Positions 33,223 through 41,646 are shown, counted from the first letter of the stretch. The stretch: DNA of 64,000 nucleotides from Candidatus Roizmanbacteria bacterium (GCA_016215445.1 JACRJL010000001.1:1-64000); one strand, 5' to 3'. The notes: generated by a model not told the origin, from the sequence alone. Translations and numbers: made by a program.

Positions 33223-34131
33223 ATGGCAATACAACAAGAAAGATTAGATAGAAGGGTGTCGAATCTTAAACTGGCTGGGGTTTTACAGCCTGGGGAACCA
33301 TCACCTTTTAAACTAAAATCCTCGTTTAGATTTTTGAGAGAAAACTGTCCGGATATAGAAGGTTTTTTGGATTTTCTTTACAGACCGGATTTTTTGCCGT
33401 TAGTCTCTTTAACGGTCGATCTTCATAAAGACGAAAAAAGAAAAGCAACGGACGATCCGTATATGAAACATATTTTACTGGCTACTTACTATGTATATAA
33501 AGGGATGCAAAAAGAGCGGCTAACCGATTCACAAAAAAGAGTCATTTTAGGTGGTTCCTTGCTGCACGATTATATAGAGATTAAACAGAAAGAAGATGTT
33601 GAATATAATGATAATGATTTACACAAAAAGCTGTCGGGGGTAGGAATAGACCAACTTGAGGCAAATGAAATATTTTTAGTTGCCCGACTTGATACTCCGA
33701 AACCCAAGCCAGATAGCATGCCTGGAAAGGAAAGAATTAAGATAAAAAGAGAGGATTTCGACCGAATTATGAACATTACTCCATCAGACGTTTTTGAGAA
33801 TTACGGAGTGACATTTCCCTTGATAGAAGCTCCTTACATGGATTATACGGACGCTGAATTATTGAGTCGGTATATCAAAGAAATTAAAATTGCCGATATG
33901 GCGGCCATACTTAAGGAAACATACGAAGACATGTTGACCAATTCAGACGGAAACAATATCGAAAGCAGGAATGACTTGAGGCCATTGCGTGAAAGAATAA
34001 TAGTTTTTCAAGAAAGACTGGACATGCTAAAAAACATAGTTGGCGAACATCCGTTATTTTTTTCCATGAAAATGGATCTTTCCTATATGGCATCAATACT
34101 GGCTATACACGATATGGGACTGTATGTTTGA
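33223..34131 (+). CDS. HD-like protein, possibly related to RelA/SpoT-type hydrolases
   Basis: The protein has 302 residues, soluble and helical. HILLATYYVYKG (about 87-98), GGSLLHDYIEIK (about 110-121) and EIKIADMAAILKETYEDM (about 223-240) have the spacing of an HD phosphohydrolase core: an H, the HD pair and a later D. The order resembles the hydrolase part of RelA/SpoT, but no synthetase domain is present and the match is only by pattern. The substrate is unknown. Its last 29 nt overlap the convergent nadE gene. Confidence 0.55.
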   Translation: MAIQQERLDRRVSNLKLAGVLQPGEPSPFKLKSSFRFLRENCPDIEGFLDFLYRPDFLPLVSLTVDLHKDEKRKATDDPYMKHILLATYYVYKGMQKERLTDSQKRVILGGSLLHDYIEIKQKEDVEYNDNDLHKKLSGVGIDQLEANEIFLVARLDTPKPKPDSMPGKERIKIKREDFDRIMNITPSDVFENYGVTFPLIEAPYMDYTDAELLSRYIKEIKIADMAAILKETYEDMLTNSDGNNIESRNDLRPLRERIIVFQERLDMLKNIVGEHPLFFSMKMDLSYMASILAIHDMGLYV

Positions 34132-34873
34132 ACTGATTTTTTAACGACCGGGTAATTATTTTTTTTGCATTTGGGAGTCCAAGATCCCTGATTTTTTCAG
34201 CCCTCATTTTTTTCTCGTAATATAAATAGAGTACAATGTCAGCCTCTTTATAAGTGAATCCGAATTCTCCTTCGTCAGTTTGATTTTTCCAAAGACCTGC
34301 CGTAGGTTTGGCGTTAATAATTTTTTTGGGGACGTTTAAATATTCAGCCAGTTGGTACACATGGTTTTTGTAAAGATGAGAAATTGGTTCTATATCGGAG
34401 GCGGCGTCCCCGTATCGGGTGAAGTAACCCAGTAGTTGTTCTGATTTGTTTTCCGTGCCGCAGACCAAGGCATTATATTTTTTTGCCAGATCAAAAAGTA
34501 TGATCATTCGGACGCGCGCCATAATATTACCCAGTCTTATCTTGTTATCTAAAAGTTCGGTATCGAAATTTTTTGTCTCAGTGGGCGTGCTCGCTTCGCT
34601 GCGCACCTCCCAAGTCGAAAAAAATTTGATACTCTCACTTTTTTTTAACAATGAATTCGATAGAGATTCAATTTTTTCTTTATCTAAACTAACCCCAATG
34701 ATATTTTCCGGTTTGTAAACTTTTTTCAATAGATAATGAACCGTTGTTGAGTCAATTCCACCGGATAAACCAATAACAACCTTATTGATTTTGGTATTTT
34801 TCTGGACTGATTTTAAGAAATTGACGATCTTTTCTGTTTCATGCTTTGGATTGATCTTAGGCAGAGTTATCAT
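34103..34873 (-). CDS. nadE: NH3-dependent NAD+ synthetase
   Basis: The protein has 256 residues, the normal length for the ammonia-dependent type without a glutaminase domain. The P-loop is VIGLSGGIDSTTVHYLL (about 34-50). CGTENKSEQLLGYFTRYGD, EPISHLYKNHVYQLAEYLNV and KPTAGLWKNQTDEGEFGF are characteristic. It converts nicotinate adenine dinucleotide to NAD+. Residues about 85-98 (WEVRSEASTPTETK) are encoded by a palindromic element shared with acs. It is divergent from the NMNAT-PPAT-DPCK gene, which makes its substrate. Confidence 0.95.
   Translation of the reverse strand: MITLPKINPKHETEKIVNFLKSVQKNTKINKVVIGLSGGIDSTTVHYLLKKVYKPENIIGVSLDKEKIESLSNSLLKKSESIKFFSTWEVRSEASTPTETKNFDTELLDNKIRLGNIMARVRMIILFDLAKKYNALVCGTENKSEQLLGYFTRYGDAASDIEPISHLYKNHVYQLAEYLNVPKKIINAKPTAGLWKNQTDEGEFGFTYKEADIVLYLYYEKKMRAEKIRDLGLPNAKKIITRSLKNQFKHTVPYRV
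34581..34617. repeat. 37-bp element inside nadE, shared with acs
   Basis: Matches 27590-27626 with one difference (T for A in the centre). It is in frame in nadE but read one base shifted relative to the acs copy, so the peptides differ. It lies at a surface-loop position before the conserved RVRMIILFDLAKK helix. Confidence 0.9.
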
Positions 34874-34879
34874 GATTAT

Positions 34880-34885
34880 AGTATA
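34880..34885 (-). promoter_or_regulatory. -10 box of nadE
   Basis: TATACT on the minus strand ends 6 nt before the nadE ATG at 34873, again a leaderless arrangement. Confidence 0.5.
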
Positions 34886-34892
34886 CTAAAGA

Positions 34893-34983
34893 AAGTAAAA
34901 ACTCAAAAGGCAAAAGTCAAAAATACAAGTAAAAAGTCATAAGTATTAAAACTTTTTAATTTTGACTTTTGAATTATTAACTT
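34893..34983. repeat. Dispersed AT-rich repeat, copy C
   Basis: The third copy of the element at 13986-14102 and 14783-14893, here between nadE and the CoA/NAD fusion gene. It ends exactly at the ATG (34984) of that gene. In this orientation it encodes no signal peptide. Confidence 0.75.
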
Positions 34984-36441
34984 ATGAAATATCCTGTTGC
35001 CTTGCTCATCGGCCGCTTCCAACCCTTTCATCTTGGCCACCTTTATCTGCTCAAAAAAACCTTGGAAATTAGCGATAAAGTTATTATCGGTATTGGTAGC
35101 GCCAATATAAACGATGACAATAATCCGATCGACTATGACACCAGAAGAAAAATAATCAAGGCGGTTTTTTATAAGGAAAAAATAGAGGAAAAACTCGTCA
35201 AAATTGTTCCTTTGGATGATTTTTTCAACGACAAAAAATGGCTTAACAATATCAAAAAACAAGTTGGTAGTTTTGATCTGGTTGTCGGCAACAATGAGTG
35301 GACCAATAAGATACTTGAAAGAGCTCATTACGATGTCAAAACTTATCCTTATTACAAGCGCCAGCTCTATGAAGGATGGAGAATCAGAAAATTAATACGA
35401 GACGGTAAGTCTTGGGAAGATAGAGTGCCTGATTATTTGGTTTCCAAAATAAAAATTTTATTGACTAAATTCCAGAAAGTAGTTCTAGGTGGGACATTTG
35501 ATCATTTTCACAAAGGTCACGAGGAATTGATCAAGAAGGCTTTTGAGATAGGGGAAAAGGTAATAATCGGCATCGCCAAAGAAAAACTTTATAAAAATAA
35601 ACTTTTATCGGAAGCGATTGAGTCTTTTAATTCACGAAAAAAATCCGTCAGTGATTTTTTGATCAAAAAAGGCTGGTTAAATAGGGCGAAGTTGATTTCT
35701 TTTGCTGACTTTAAAGGTGGAGCAGATAAAAGCAAAGACATCGATGCCATGGTAGTCTCAAGATTAACTTACCCGAACGCTTTAAGAATTAATGAACTTC
35801 GTAAAAAAAACAAACTTAAACCGCTTTTAATTACTGTTATTAAAGACGTTTTAACCGAAGATGGGACTCTTTTGTCTTCAGAAAGAATCCGCACAGGAGA
35901 GATTGACAGGGAAGGAAGAATTTATCTGAATTATTTCAAAAAAACATTGATAATGCCTGAAAATTTGAGGGAGAAATTGAGAAAACCTTTGGGAAAAGTA
36001 TTTAAAGGAGTTCATAAAGTTATAAAGTTCATAAAGTTTATAAAGCCGATAAAAGTAATTGCAGTTGGGGACATTATTGTTGATTCACTTTTGAAAAATG
36101 GGGTAGAGCCAGATGTAAAAGTAATTGACTTTCGTTCTCGCCGAGAAATATTACCGAATGTCATTTCGAGCGCAACCAGAAATCTAGCGAAGCGCAAATT
36201 CATTAATCAACCAGGGACAATCAACTTTGAAACAGCAGAAAAACTAGATAATTTAATTAAAAAAGGTCAAAGATGGTTAGTTGTTGACGGAGAGGAAGAC
36301 CTTTTAGCCCTTCCGGCGATTTTGTTAGCGCCTTTGAATTCATTGATTTTATATGGTCATTGGCAGTTGGGGATTATCGTGGTTGAAGTAACGGAAAAAA
36401 CCAAAGAAAAAATCATTACTCTTATCAAAAAATTCGATTAA
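34984..36441 (+). CDS. Three-domain NMN adenylyltransferase / archaeal-type PPAT / GTP-dependent dephospho-CoA kinase fusion
   Basis: The protein has 485 residues. Domain 1 (about 1-155) is an archaeal NadM-type NMN adenylyltransferase (GRFQPFHLGH, residues 10-19, and the later RRKII region). Domain 2 (about 160-325) is an archaeal CoaD-type phosphopantetheine adenylyltransferase (GGTFDHFHKGH, KDVLTEDGTLLSSERIRTGE). Domain 3 (about 330-485) matches DUF359, the archaeal GTP-dependent dephospho-CoA kinase (VGDIIVDSLLKNGVEPD, WLVVDGEEDLLALPAILLAP, YGHWQLGIIVV). Together they could finish CoA and make the NadE substrate. Residues about 392-404 come from a palindromic element. It has its own start right after an AT-rich repeat. 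Confidence 0.85.
   Translation: MKYPVALLIGRFQPFHLGHLYLLKKTLEISDKVIIGIGSANINDDNNPIDYDTRRKIIKAVFYKEKIEEKLVKIVPLDDFFNDKKWLNNIKKQVGSFDLVVGNNEWTNKILERAHYDVKTYPYYKRQLYEGWRIRKLIRDGKSWEDRVPDYLVSKIKILLTKFQKVVLGGTFDHFHKGHEELIKKAFEIGEKVIIGIAKEKLYKNKLLSEAIESFNSRKKSVSDFLIKKGWLNRAKLISFADFKGGADKSKDIDAMVVSRLTYPNALRINELRKKNKLKPLLITVIKDVLTEDGTLLSSERIRTGEIDREGRIYLNYFKKTLIMPENLREKLRKPLGKVFKGVHKVIKFIKFIKPIKVIAVGDIIVDSLLKNGVEPDVKVIDFRSRREILPNVISSATRNLAKRKFINQPGTINFETAEKLDNLIKKGQRWLVVDGEEDLLALPAILLAPLNSLILYGHWQLGIIVVEVTEKTKEKIITLIKKFD
36160..36194. repeat. Palindromic element inside the CoA/NAD fusion gene
   Basis: About 35 bp starting GTCATTTCGAGCGCAACCAG and ending CTAGCGAAGCG. It encodes VISSATRNLAKR in frame inside the dephospho-CoA kinase domain, between the VIDFRSRRE strand and PGTINFET. 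Confidence 0.72.
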
Positions 36442-36459
36442 TTTGATAGAATTTCTTTT

Positions 36460-36942
36460 ATGACGACAAAATATCAACCCCAGGAATTCGAAAAAAAATG
36501 GGCTGCAAAATGGGATAAGGAAAAGATTTATTCTGTAAGGATAGGCCATGACCTGTCCAAACAAAAAAAACAGTATGTTTTAGCGATGTTTCCGTATCCG
36601 TCAGGAGCCGGTCTTCATGTTGGTCACGTCCGTGTATATACAGGTACTGATGTTACCGCCAGGTTTTTTAGAATGAATGGTAAAAGCGTGTTACATCCAA
36701 TGGGATTTGACGCTTTTGGGCTGCCAGCGGAAAATGCCGCCGTCAAAGCCAAAAAAAACCCTATGGATATGGTTCCCGAACATATCGATACTTTCAGACG
36801 TCAGATGAAGTCTCTAGGTTTTTCTTACGATTGGGACAGGGAATTTTCCACAACTGATCCTAATTATTACAAATGGACTCAATGGCTTTTTATTCAATTC
36901 TATAAAATGGGTTTACTGTATAAAAAAAAATACGCCGATTAA
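36460..36942 (+). CDS. leuS: Leucyl-tRNA synthetase, 5' part (frameshifted)
   Basis: 160 codons of a normal LeuRS start: [35 protein letters not shown] (HIGH motif HVGH) and [16 protein letters not shown]. The frame ends at TAA 36940-36942 directly after an A9 run at 36922-36930. Removing one A makes the protein continue as [20 protein letters not shown] into the next ORF, exactly the expected zinc-domain sequence. So this is one gene with a +1 frameshift, either a sequencing/assembly error or slippage. Confidence 0.93.
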   Translation: MTTKYQPQEFEKKWAAKWDKEKIYSVRIGHDLSKQKKQYVLAMFPYPSGAGLHVGHVRVYTGTDVTARFFRMNGKSVLHPMGFDAFGLPAENAAVKAKKNPMDMVPEHIDTFRRQMKSLGFSYDWDREFSTTDPNYYKWTQWLFIQFYKMGLLYKKKYAD

Positions 36943-36967
36943 TTATTGCCCAGTTTGTAAAACAGGT

Positions 36968-38938
36968 TTGGCCGAAGAAGAAGTTTTGCCGAATGGTACT
37001 CATGAAAGATGTGGAAATAAGATTATCAAAAAAGATTTGCCACAATGGATCTTTAAAATTACTAAATACGCCGACCGTTTATTATCTGATCTGGAAGGAT
37101 TGGATTGGCCGGAAGGAATCCTAGCCATGCAGAGAAACTGGATAGGGAAGAAAGAAGGAATTAATATTAATTATCCGGTAAAAGATATAAAAGAAGTGAT
37201 AACGTGTTTTACCACTGCGCCAGTAAATTTCGGAATGACATTTATTGTCGTTTCTCCAGAGCATGAATTTATTAAAAAAATTTTAAAAGGGGAAATAAAA
37301 GTTCAAAAAGATCGATTAGAAGAGATAAAAGAATATGTCAAATTGGCCTCAGAGAAAACAGAACAAGAAAGATTAAACGAGCGAAGGGAAAAAACTGGAG
37401 TATTTACAGGTTTATACGCACATAATCCAGTTGCAGAATGGGACGTACCAATTTACATTACAGACTTTGTTTTGGCGAATGTCGGTACAGGCGCTGTCCA
37501 AGGTTGTCCAGGACATGATTATAAAGATTTTGAATTCGCAAAAAAATTTAATTTACCAATAAAAAGAGTGGTTGTTGGTCCAGACGGTGACGTTTCTCCG
37601 ATTGAAAAAGAAAAACAAATAATAGTCAAAGGAATGCCTGGAAAAATGATTAATTCAAAGTTTTTGGATGGTCTAGATTTCTCCGATGGATTAGAAAAGA
37701 CAATGGATTACATTGAAGAAAAAGGTTGGGGAAAAAGAATTGTTTCTTATCATCTTCGCGATTGGATTTTTTCGAGACAACGTTATTGGGGAGAGCCGAT
37801 TCCGATGATCTATTGTGAAAAATGCCAGTGGCAGCCAGTTTCTGAGAATGAACTGCCCTTGAAGCTTCCTTATATAAAATCATATGAACCGACTTTAACA
37901 GGTGAATCACCATTGTCAGAAGTAAAAGACTGGGTAAATACAAAGTGTCCCAACTGTGGCGGTGTTGCTAAAAGAGAAACAGACACTATGCCTAATTGGG
38001 CAGGCTCTTGTTGGTATTTTTTGCGATTCGCTGATCCGAAAAACGAAAAAAAAGCCTGGAGTACAGAGGCTATGAAAAAATGGGAGCCGGTTGATCGCTA
38101 TTTAGGTGGGGCAGAACATGCGGTCTTACATCTTTTATATGCCCGTTTCTGGGTGAAAGCATTATATGATCTAAAGCTTTTGGACTTTAAGGAACCATTC
38201 ATGAAATTAAGCAACGTTGGCATGATTTTGGCTGAAGATCACCGCAAGATGAGTAAATCTTGGGGTAATGTCATTAATCCCGACGACGTCACAAAAGAAT
38301 ATGGCGCCGACGCTTTGAGAATCTATGAAATGTTTATGGCTCCTTTCAATACGGAAATTCCTTGGTCGACAAAAGCCTTACAGGGAAGTTATCGGTTTGT
38401 GAAAAGGGTTTGGGAAATCTATCAGAAGCAAAATCAAAGATCAAAGATCAAAGATCAAAACGAAGATAAACAATTAATATCAAAATTATATAAAACAATA
38501 AGAAAAGTCACTTTAGATATTCTAGAGGTAAAATTCAATACTTCGATTGCGGCGATGATGGAATTTTTAAATTATTGGGAGAAGAGTCCGTCTGGATTAT
38601 CAAAAGAAAACGCGAAAAGGTTTTTGAAAATTTTGGCTCCTTTCGCACCTTACCTGACAGAGGAAATTTGGCACAACGTTTTTGAGGAAAAACAATCAAT
38701 TCATTTATCAGAATGGCCTAAAGTAGAAGGAGAATTAGTCGAAGAAGAACTGATAATTCCGGTCCAAGTCAATGGAAAACTGCGAGATACTATAAAAGTT
38801 CAAAGTTCAAATGTCAAAGACCAAAAAGAAGTAGAAAAATTGGTAATGAAAAGTGAAAAAGTAAAGAAATATCTGGAAGGAAAAGAATATAAAGTGATTT
38901 ATGTTCCAGGTAAAATTATCAATTTTATTATTAATTAG
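36968..38938 (+). CDS. leuS: Leucyl-tRNA synthetase, 3' part (frameshifted)
   Basis: 656 codons counted from a TTG that is not a true start; the frame is open from 36932. It contains the CP1 editing domain (TTAPVNFGMTFIVVSPEH, GTGAVQGCPGHDYKDFEF), the catalytic half (FSRQRYWGEPIPMIYCEKC, SGSCWYFLRF-like AGSCWYFLRF), KMSKSWGNVINPDDV, the anticodon-binding domain and the C-terminal VQVNGKLRD. Two short inserts come from simple repeats (RSKIKDQNEDK and VQSSNVKDQK). All catalytic motifs are present across the two parts. Confidence 0.93.
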   Translation: MAEEEVLPNGTHERCGNKIIKKDLPQWIFKITKYADRLLSDLEGLDWPEGILAMQRNWIGKKEGININYPVKDIKEVITCFTTAPVNFGMTFIVVSPEHEFIKKILKGEIKVQKDRLEEIKEYVKLASEKTEQERLNERREKTGVFTGLYAHNPVAEWDVPIYITDFVLANVGTGAVQGCPGHDYKDFEFAKKFNLPIKRVVVGPDGDVSPIEKEKQIIVKGMPGKMINSKFLDGLDFSDGLEKTMDYIEEKGWGKRIVSYHLRDWIFSRQRYWGEPIPMIYCEKCQWQPVSENELPLKLPYIKSYEPTLTGESPLSEVKDWVNTKCPNCGGVAKRETDTMPNWAGSCWYFLRFADPKNEKKAWSTEAMKKWEPVDRYLGGAEHAVLHLLYARFWVKALYDLKLLDFKEPFMKLSNVGMILAEDHRKMSKSWGNVINPDDVTKEYGADALRIYEMFMAPFNTEIPWSTKALQGSYRFVKRVWEIYQKQNQRSKIKDQNEDKQLISKLYKTIRKVTLDILEVKFNTSIAAMMEFLNYWEKSPSGLSKENAKRFLKILAPFAPYLTEEIWHNVFEEKQSIHLSEWPKVEGELVEEELIIPVQVNGKLRDTIKVQSSNVKDQKEVEKLVMKSEKVKKYLEGKEYKVIYVPGKIINFIIN

Positions 38939-38995
38939 ATTATTATAATAAGCCGAAATACAACCTCCGGGGTTAATAAACGGCTCTATAAAATT

Positions 38996-39592
38996 ATGGA
39001 AAATCAAGACAGACAGAAGTATGTTGACGCGGCAAGACAACAGTTGGAACCTAATGTTTTTAAACATTCTTTGGCACTTGAAGCCTGTATGGGTGGGTTA
39101 TATGATTATTTTGATTCTCAAAATCAAATAGTCAGCGAACCTTCAAAAGAAGATTGGATGCTGGCAGGATTTCTACACGACATTGATTATTCCGGTGAGT
39201 TTAAACCGACTCATCCCCAAAAAACTCTTGAAGCCTTGGCCAAATACGATTTGACGATTTCCGAAACTATTCATAATCTTATAAAAGCTCATGCTCCTGA
39301 CTTAACCGGTTATAAGCCAAAATCAAAAGCTGAGTGGTCAATATTCTGTGCTGACAGCCTAACTGGATTAATAACGGCCGTAGCTTTAGTATATCCAAGT
39401 AAAAAACTTGCTGACGTTAAACTATCTTCGGTAATAAAAAGATTATTGAAAGAGCCGAAATTTGCCGCCGGAACTCGACGCGAAGATATTAAAAAATGTA
39501 TTGATCCGAATGGTTTAAATCTTCCTGTAGAAAAATTCGTCGAAATCTGTCTCGATTCAATGAAGGCAATTGCCGGGGAAATCGGGTTATAG
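38996..39592 (+). CDS. HD-superfamily hydrolase
   Basis: The protein has 198 residues. KHSLALEACMGGLYDYF (His about 24), MLAGFLHDIDYSG (HD about 61-62), HNLIKAHAPDLTGY and FCADSLTGLITAVAL form the HD phosphohydrolase core common in small proteins of this type. The substrate is unknown, perhaps a nucleotide. A -10-like TATAAT lies at 38943-38948 with an untranslated leader of about 45 nt containing a small GGTT/AACC hairpin. Confidence 0.8.
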   Translation: MENQDRQKYVDAARQQLEPNVFKHSLALEACMGGLYDYFDSQNQIVSEPSKEDWMLAGFLHDIDYSGEFKPTHPQKTLEALAKYDLTISETIHNLIKAHAPDLTGYKPKSKAEWSIFCADSLTGLITAVALVYPSKKLADVKLSSVIKRLLKEPKFAAGTRREDIKKCIDPNGLNLPVEKFVEICLDSMKAIAGEIGL

Positions 39593-39626
39593 TTGAATAT
39601 TTTTTGCTATAATTACATACTTCTAT

Positions 39627-40211
39627 ATGTTTGAAGACGTAGTTGAGAAAATAAAAAACTGGTATAACGCTTTGCCTGACAAAAAACGGCACGTTGAATT
39701 TATCACTGCCGTTTTAACTGTTCCGGTTCTTCTGACTGTACTTATTACCAATTTAAGTAATATAAACAATAATAAAAAAAGCGAACCAACTCCGACAGCG
39801 ACGCCAACTGAAAAAGTTATCATTGTCACAACTCCCGTTAGTCCGGTTCCTTCGGAAAGTCCGACTTTGACACCAACGATTCCGGAGTGTAAAAAAGAAG
39901 TCGGACCTGTAAAAATACTAACTCCAGCTGAAAGTCAGCTCGTCAACAAAGACCCGGTCTGCCTAAATATCAGTTATCAAGTAGGCGAGTACTGTTCGGT
40001 AGTTTATTCATATCGTATAGATGAGGGTGATTGGTCAGATTATACGGATAAACAGATCTGTCTTTATAATCTTGAACCTGGGCCTAAAACTTTGGAATTA
40101 AAAGTAAAAAACAGTCAATCTGATGACGAAGTCACCTTAATTCGCAACTTCTACTACAAAACAAAAGACGTGCCAACTCCAACTTTAGCAATTACGTCAA
40201 CTCCTCAATAA
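39627..40211 (+). CDS. Membrane-anchored extracellular protein with Pro/Thr stalk
   Basis: The protein has 194 residues. One transmembrane helix (about 25-45, ITAVLTVPVLLTVLITNL) is followed by a Thr/Pro-rich stalk (PTPTATPTEK) and an exported beta-type domain with four Cys (EYCSVVYSYRIDEGDWSDYTD, KQICLYNLEPGPKTLELKV) and a second Thr/Pro tail. No catalytic motif. It abuts the convergent small gene with no gap. Probably a cell-surface protein. Confidence 0.7.
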   Translation: MFEDVVEKIKNWYNALPDKKRHVEFITAVLTVPVLLTVLITNLSNINNNKKSEPTPTATPTEKVIIVTTPVSPVPSESPTLTPTIPECKKEVGPVKILTPAESQLVNKDPVCLNISYQVGEYCSVVYSYRIDEGDWSDYTDKQICLYNLEPGPKTLELKVKNSQSDDEVTLIRNFYYKTKDVPTPTLAITSTPQ

Positions 40212-40472
40212 TTAAATTTTCTTTTCAACTTTAGGTAAAGGCAATGTTTCTAGTGGCGGTTTAACTTGGCTAAATTCTCCTTGAGCAATCGATCCTAAAA
40301 GATTTGGTAATCTGGCTGCTTGAACAGTATTAATTAAAAATTGTGTATAAACTTCAAGAAATCTTGGATTAAATATATATCCTAATTGCCTGGCAATTAG
40401 AGGAGCATTTTGTTCTGTCCAAGTTTCTCTAATTCTTAAATCTAATAATATTCTTCCGTCAGGTTGAGCCAT
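40212..40472 (-). CDS. Small soluble protein of unknown function
   Basis: The protein has 86 residues; I do not recognise it. Helical N-terminal 60 residues (RETWTEQNAPLIARQLGYIF, FLINTVQAARLPNLLGSI) and a proline-rich end (PPLETLPLPKVEKKI). No signal peptide. It abuts the end of the gene at 39627-40211 and lies 38 nt after the start-side CNNM gene on the same strand, so it may be its downstream partner. Confidence 0.6.
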   Translation of the reverse strand: MAQPDGRILLDLRIRETWTEQNAPLIARQLGYIFNPRFLEVYTQFLINTVQAARLPNLLGSIAQGEFSQVKPPLETLPLPKVEKKI

Positions 40473-40510
40473 TTTATCAAAATTTTATAGAAAATTTTTT
40501 CAAAGTCAAA

Positions 40511-41545
40511 TTACTTACGACTCTTTAATACTTTATCAACAATATCAGTCAAACTGACTATTCCCATCGTCTTTTTATGGTCATCGTGGACAACAGCAAG
40601 ATAAACTTCCTTTTGTTTCATCCTGACCATGAGTTTTTCTGCAGTTTCATCTTCATGAATATATAAGACCTTTCTTAAGAAGTTTCCTTTGGCTAGAGAA
40701 ATTTCATTATTTTCTGATCGAAAAAGATCGGTAATATGGAAAAAACCCACTATATTGTCGAGTGTTTTTTTATAGACTGGGTAACGATTGTAAGTCATTC
40801 CTAGCTTTGCTATTTTATTTTTTACCTGTTTAAGTGTGGATTTATTTTCAAAAGCAATCAGTTTATCTATTGGAATCATAATCGTGTCGACCTTAATTTT
40901 TTTTAATTTAAAAACGTTGTAGGCCATCTCCATCTCGGTTGTCGAAATCTCTCCGACTTTGCCGCTATGGCTCAAAATCATTTTTATCTCCTCTTCAGAA
41001 TATGGACGGTCGTGAAAAACATTTTTTATCCCTAAAAGGGAAATGATTTTGTAGGTTGTCATATTGACGAGCCAGGTTAAAGGCCAGAAAAGACCGACAA
41101 AGACAAAAAGGGGCGGAATGACCCAAAGGCTGTATTTTTCCGGTTTTCGAAGGGTCAAAGTCTTTGGAAGCAGTTCCCCAAAAACCAGTTGGAAATAGGT
41201 AAGGATTAAAAATGAAATTAATGATAGGGGGCCGACAAGTTGGGGAAACCAAACCGCCTGTCTGACAAAAATTGGCAACAACGACTCTAGAAATTTCTCA
41301 AGCCAAGGAGAGCCAATTAAACCCAAGGCAATACTTGTAACTGTTACTCCTACCTGAATCGTTGGCAGGAATATTTTTAGGTGTTTTATAGCGAATTTGA
41401 CGAGTCTTGCCCGCCTCCGGCCTGCTTTTACCCACTCTGATATCTTAGTTTTCCTGACAGAAATAAGAACAATTTCGCAGACAACAAAATAAGCATTAAG
41501 ACTAATCAGCAGAGTTGTCCAAATTAAAGCTTCGGATATTCTCAT
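40511..41545 (-). CDS. CNNM/CorC-HlyC family membrane protein (DUF21 plus CBS pair)
   Basis: The protein has 344 residues. DUF21 membrane domain with three or four helices (about 1-145: NAYFVVCEIVLISVRKTKI, FGELLPKTLTLRKPEKYS), then a CBS pair (about 205-340: VDTIMIPIDKLIAFENK, YNRYPVYKKTLDNIVGFFHI, KTMGIVSLTDIVDKVL). Family members are linked to Mg2+/Co2+ handling. The usual C-terminal CorC_HlyC domain is missing. Confidence 0.9.
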   Translation of the reverse strand: MRISEALIWTTLLISLNAYFVVCEIVLISVRKTKISEWVKAGRRRARLVKFAIKHLKIFLPTIQVGVTVTSIALGLIGSPWLEKFLESLLPIFVRQAVWFPQLVGPLSLISFLILTYFQLVFGELLPKTLTLRKPEKYSLWVIPPLFVFVGLFWPLTWLVNMTTYKIISLLGIKNVFHDRPYSEEEIKMILSHSGKVGEISTTEMEMAYNVFKLKKIKVDTIMIPIDKLIAFENKSTLKQVKNKIAKLGMTYNRYPVYKKTLDNIVGFFHITDLFRSENNEISLAKGNFLRKVLYIHEDETAEKLMVRMKQKEVYLAVVHDDHKKTMGIVSLTDIVDKVLKSRK

Positions 41546-41601
41546 AAAATTTATACAAAATGGTATAGGTTTACTTAAGTTTTTTCAAGGAGAAAAGATA
41601 G

Positions 41602-41646
41602 TTGTGAGTCCGTCGGGACTCGAACCCGAAACCAATAGCTTAAAAG
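41602..41646. repeat. 45-bp direct repeat, left copy
   Basis: Identical to 41953-41997; the two copies are 351 bp apart and bracket the GIY-YIG ORF like attachment sites. Confidence 0.92.

Noticed and set aside
36968-37100. Independent start of a second leuS-like gene
   Set aside because: The apparent start is a TTG inside the expected LeuRS zinc domain; the frame is open upstream and joins the first part after a one-base correction.
38938-38995. AACCTCCGGGGTT hairpin as a terminator of leuS
   Set aside because: The stem is only four or five pairs and is not followed by a T-run.
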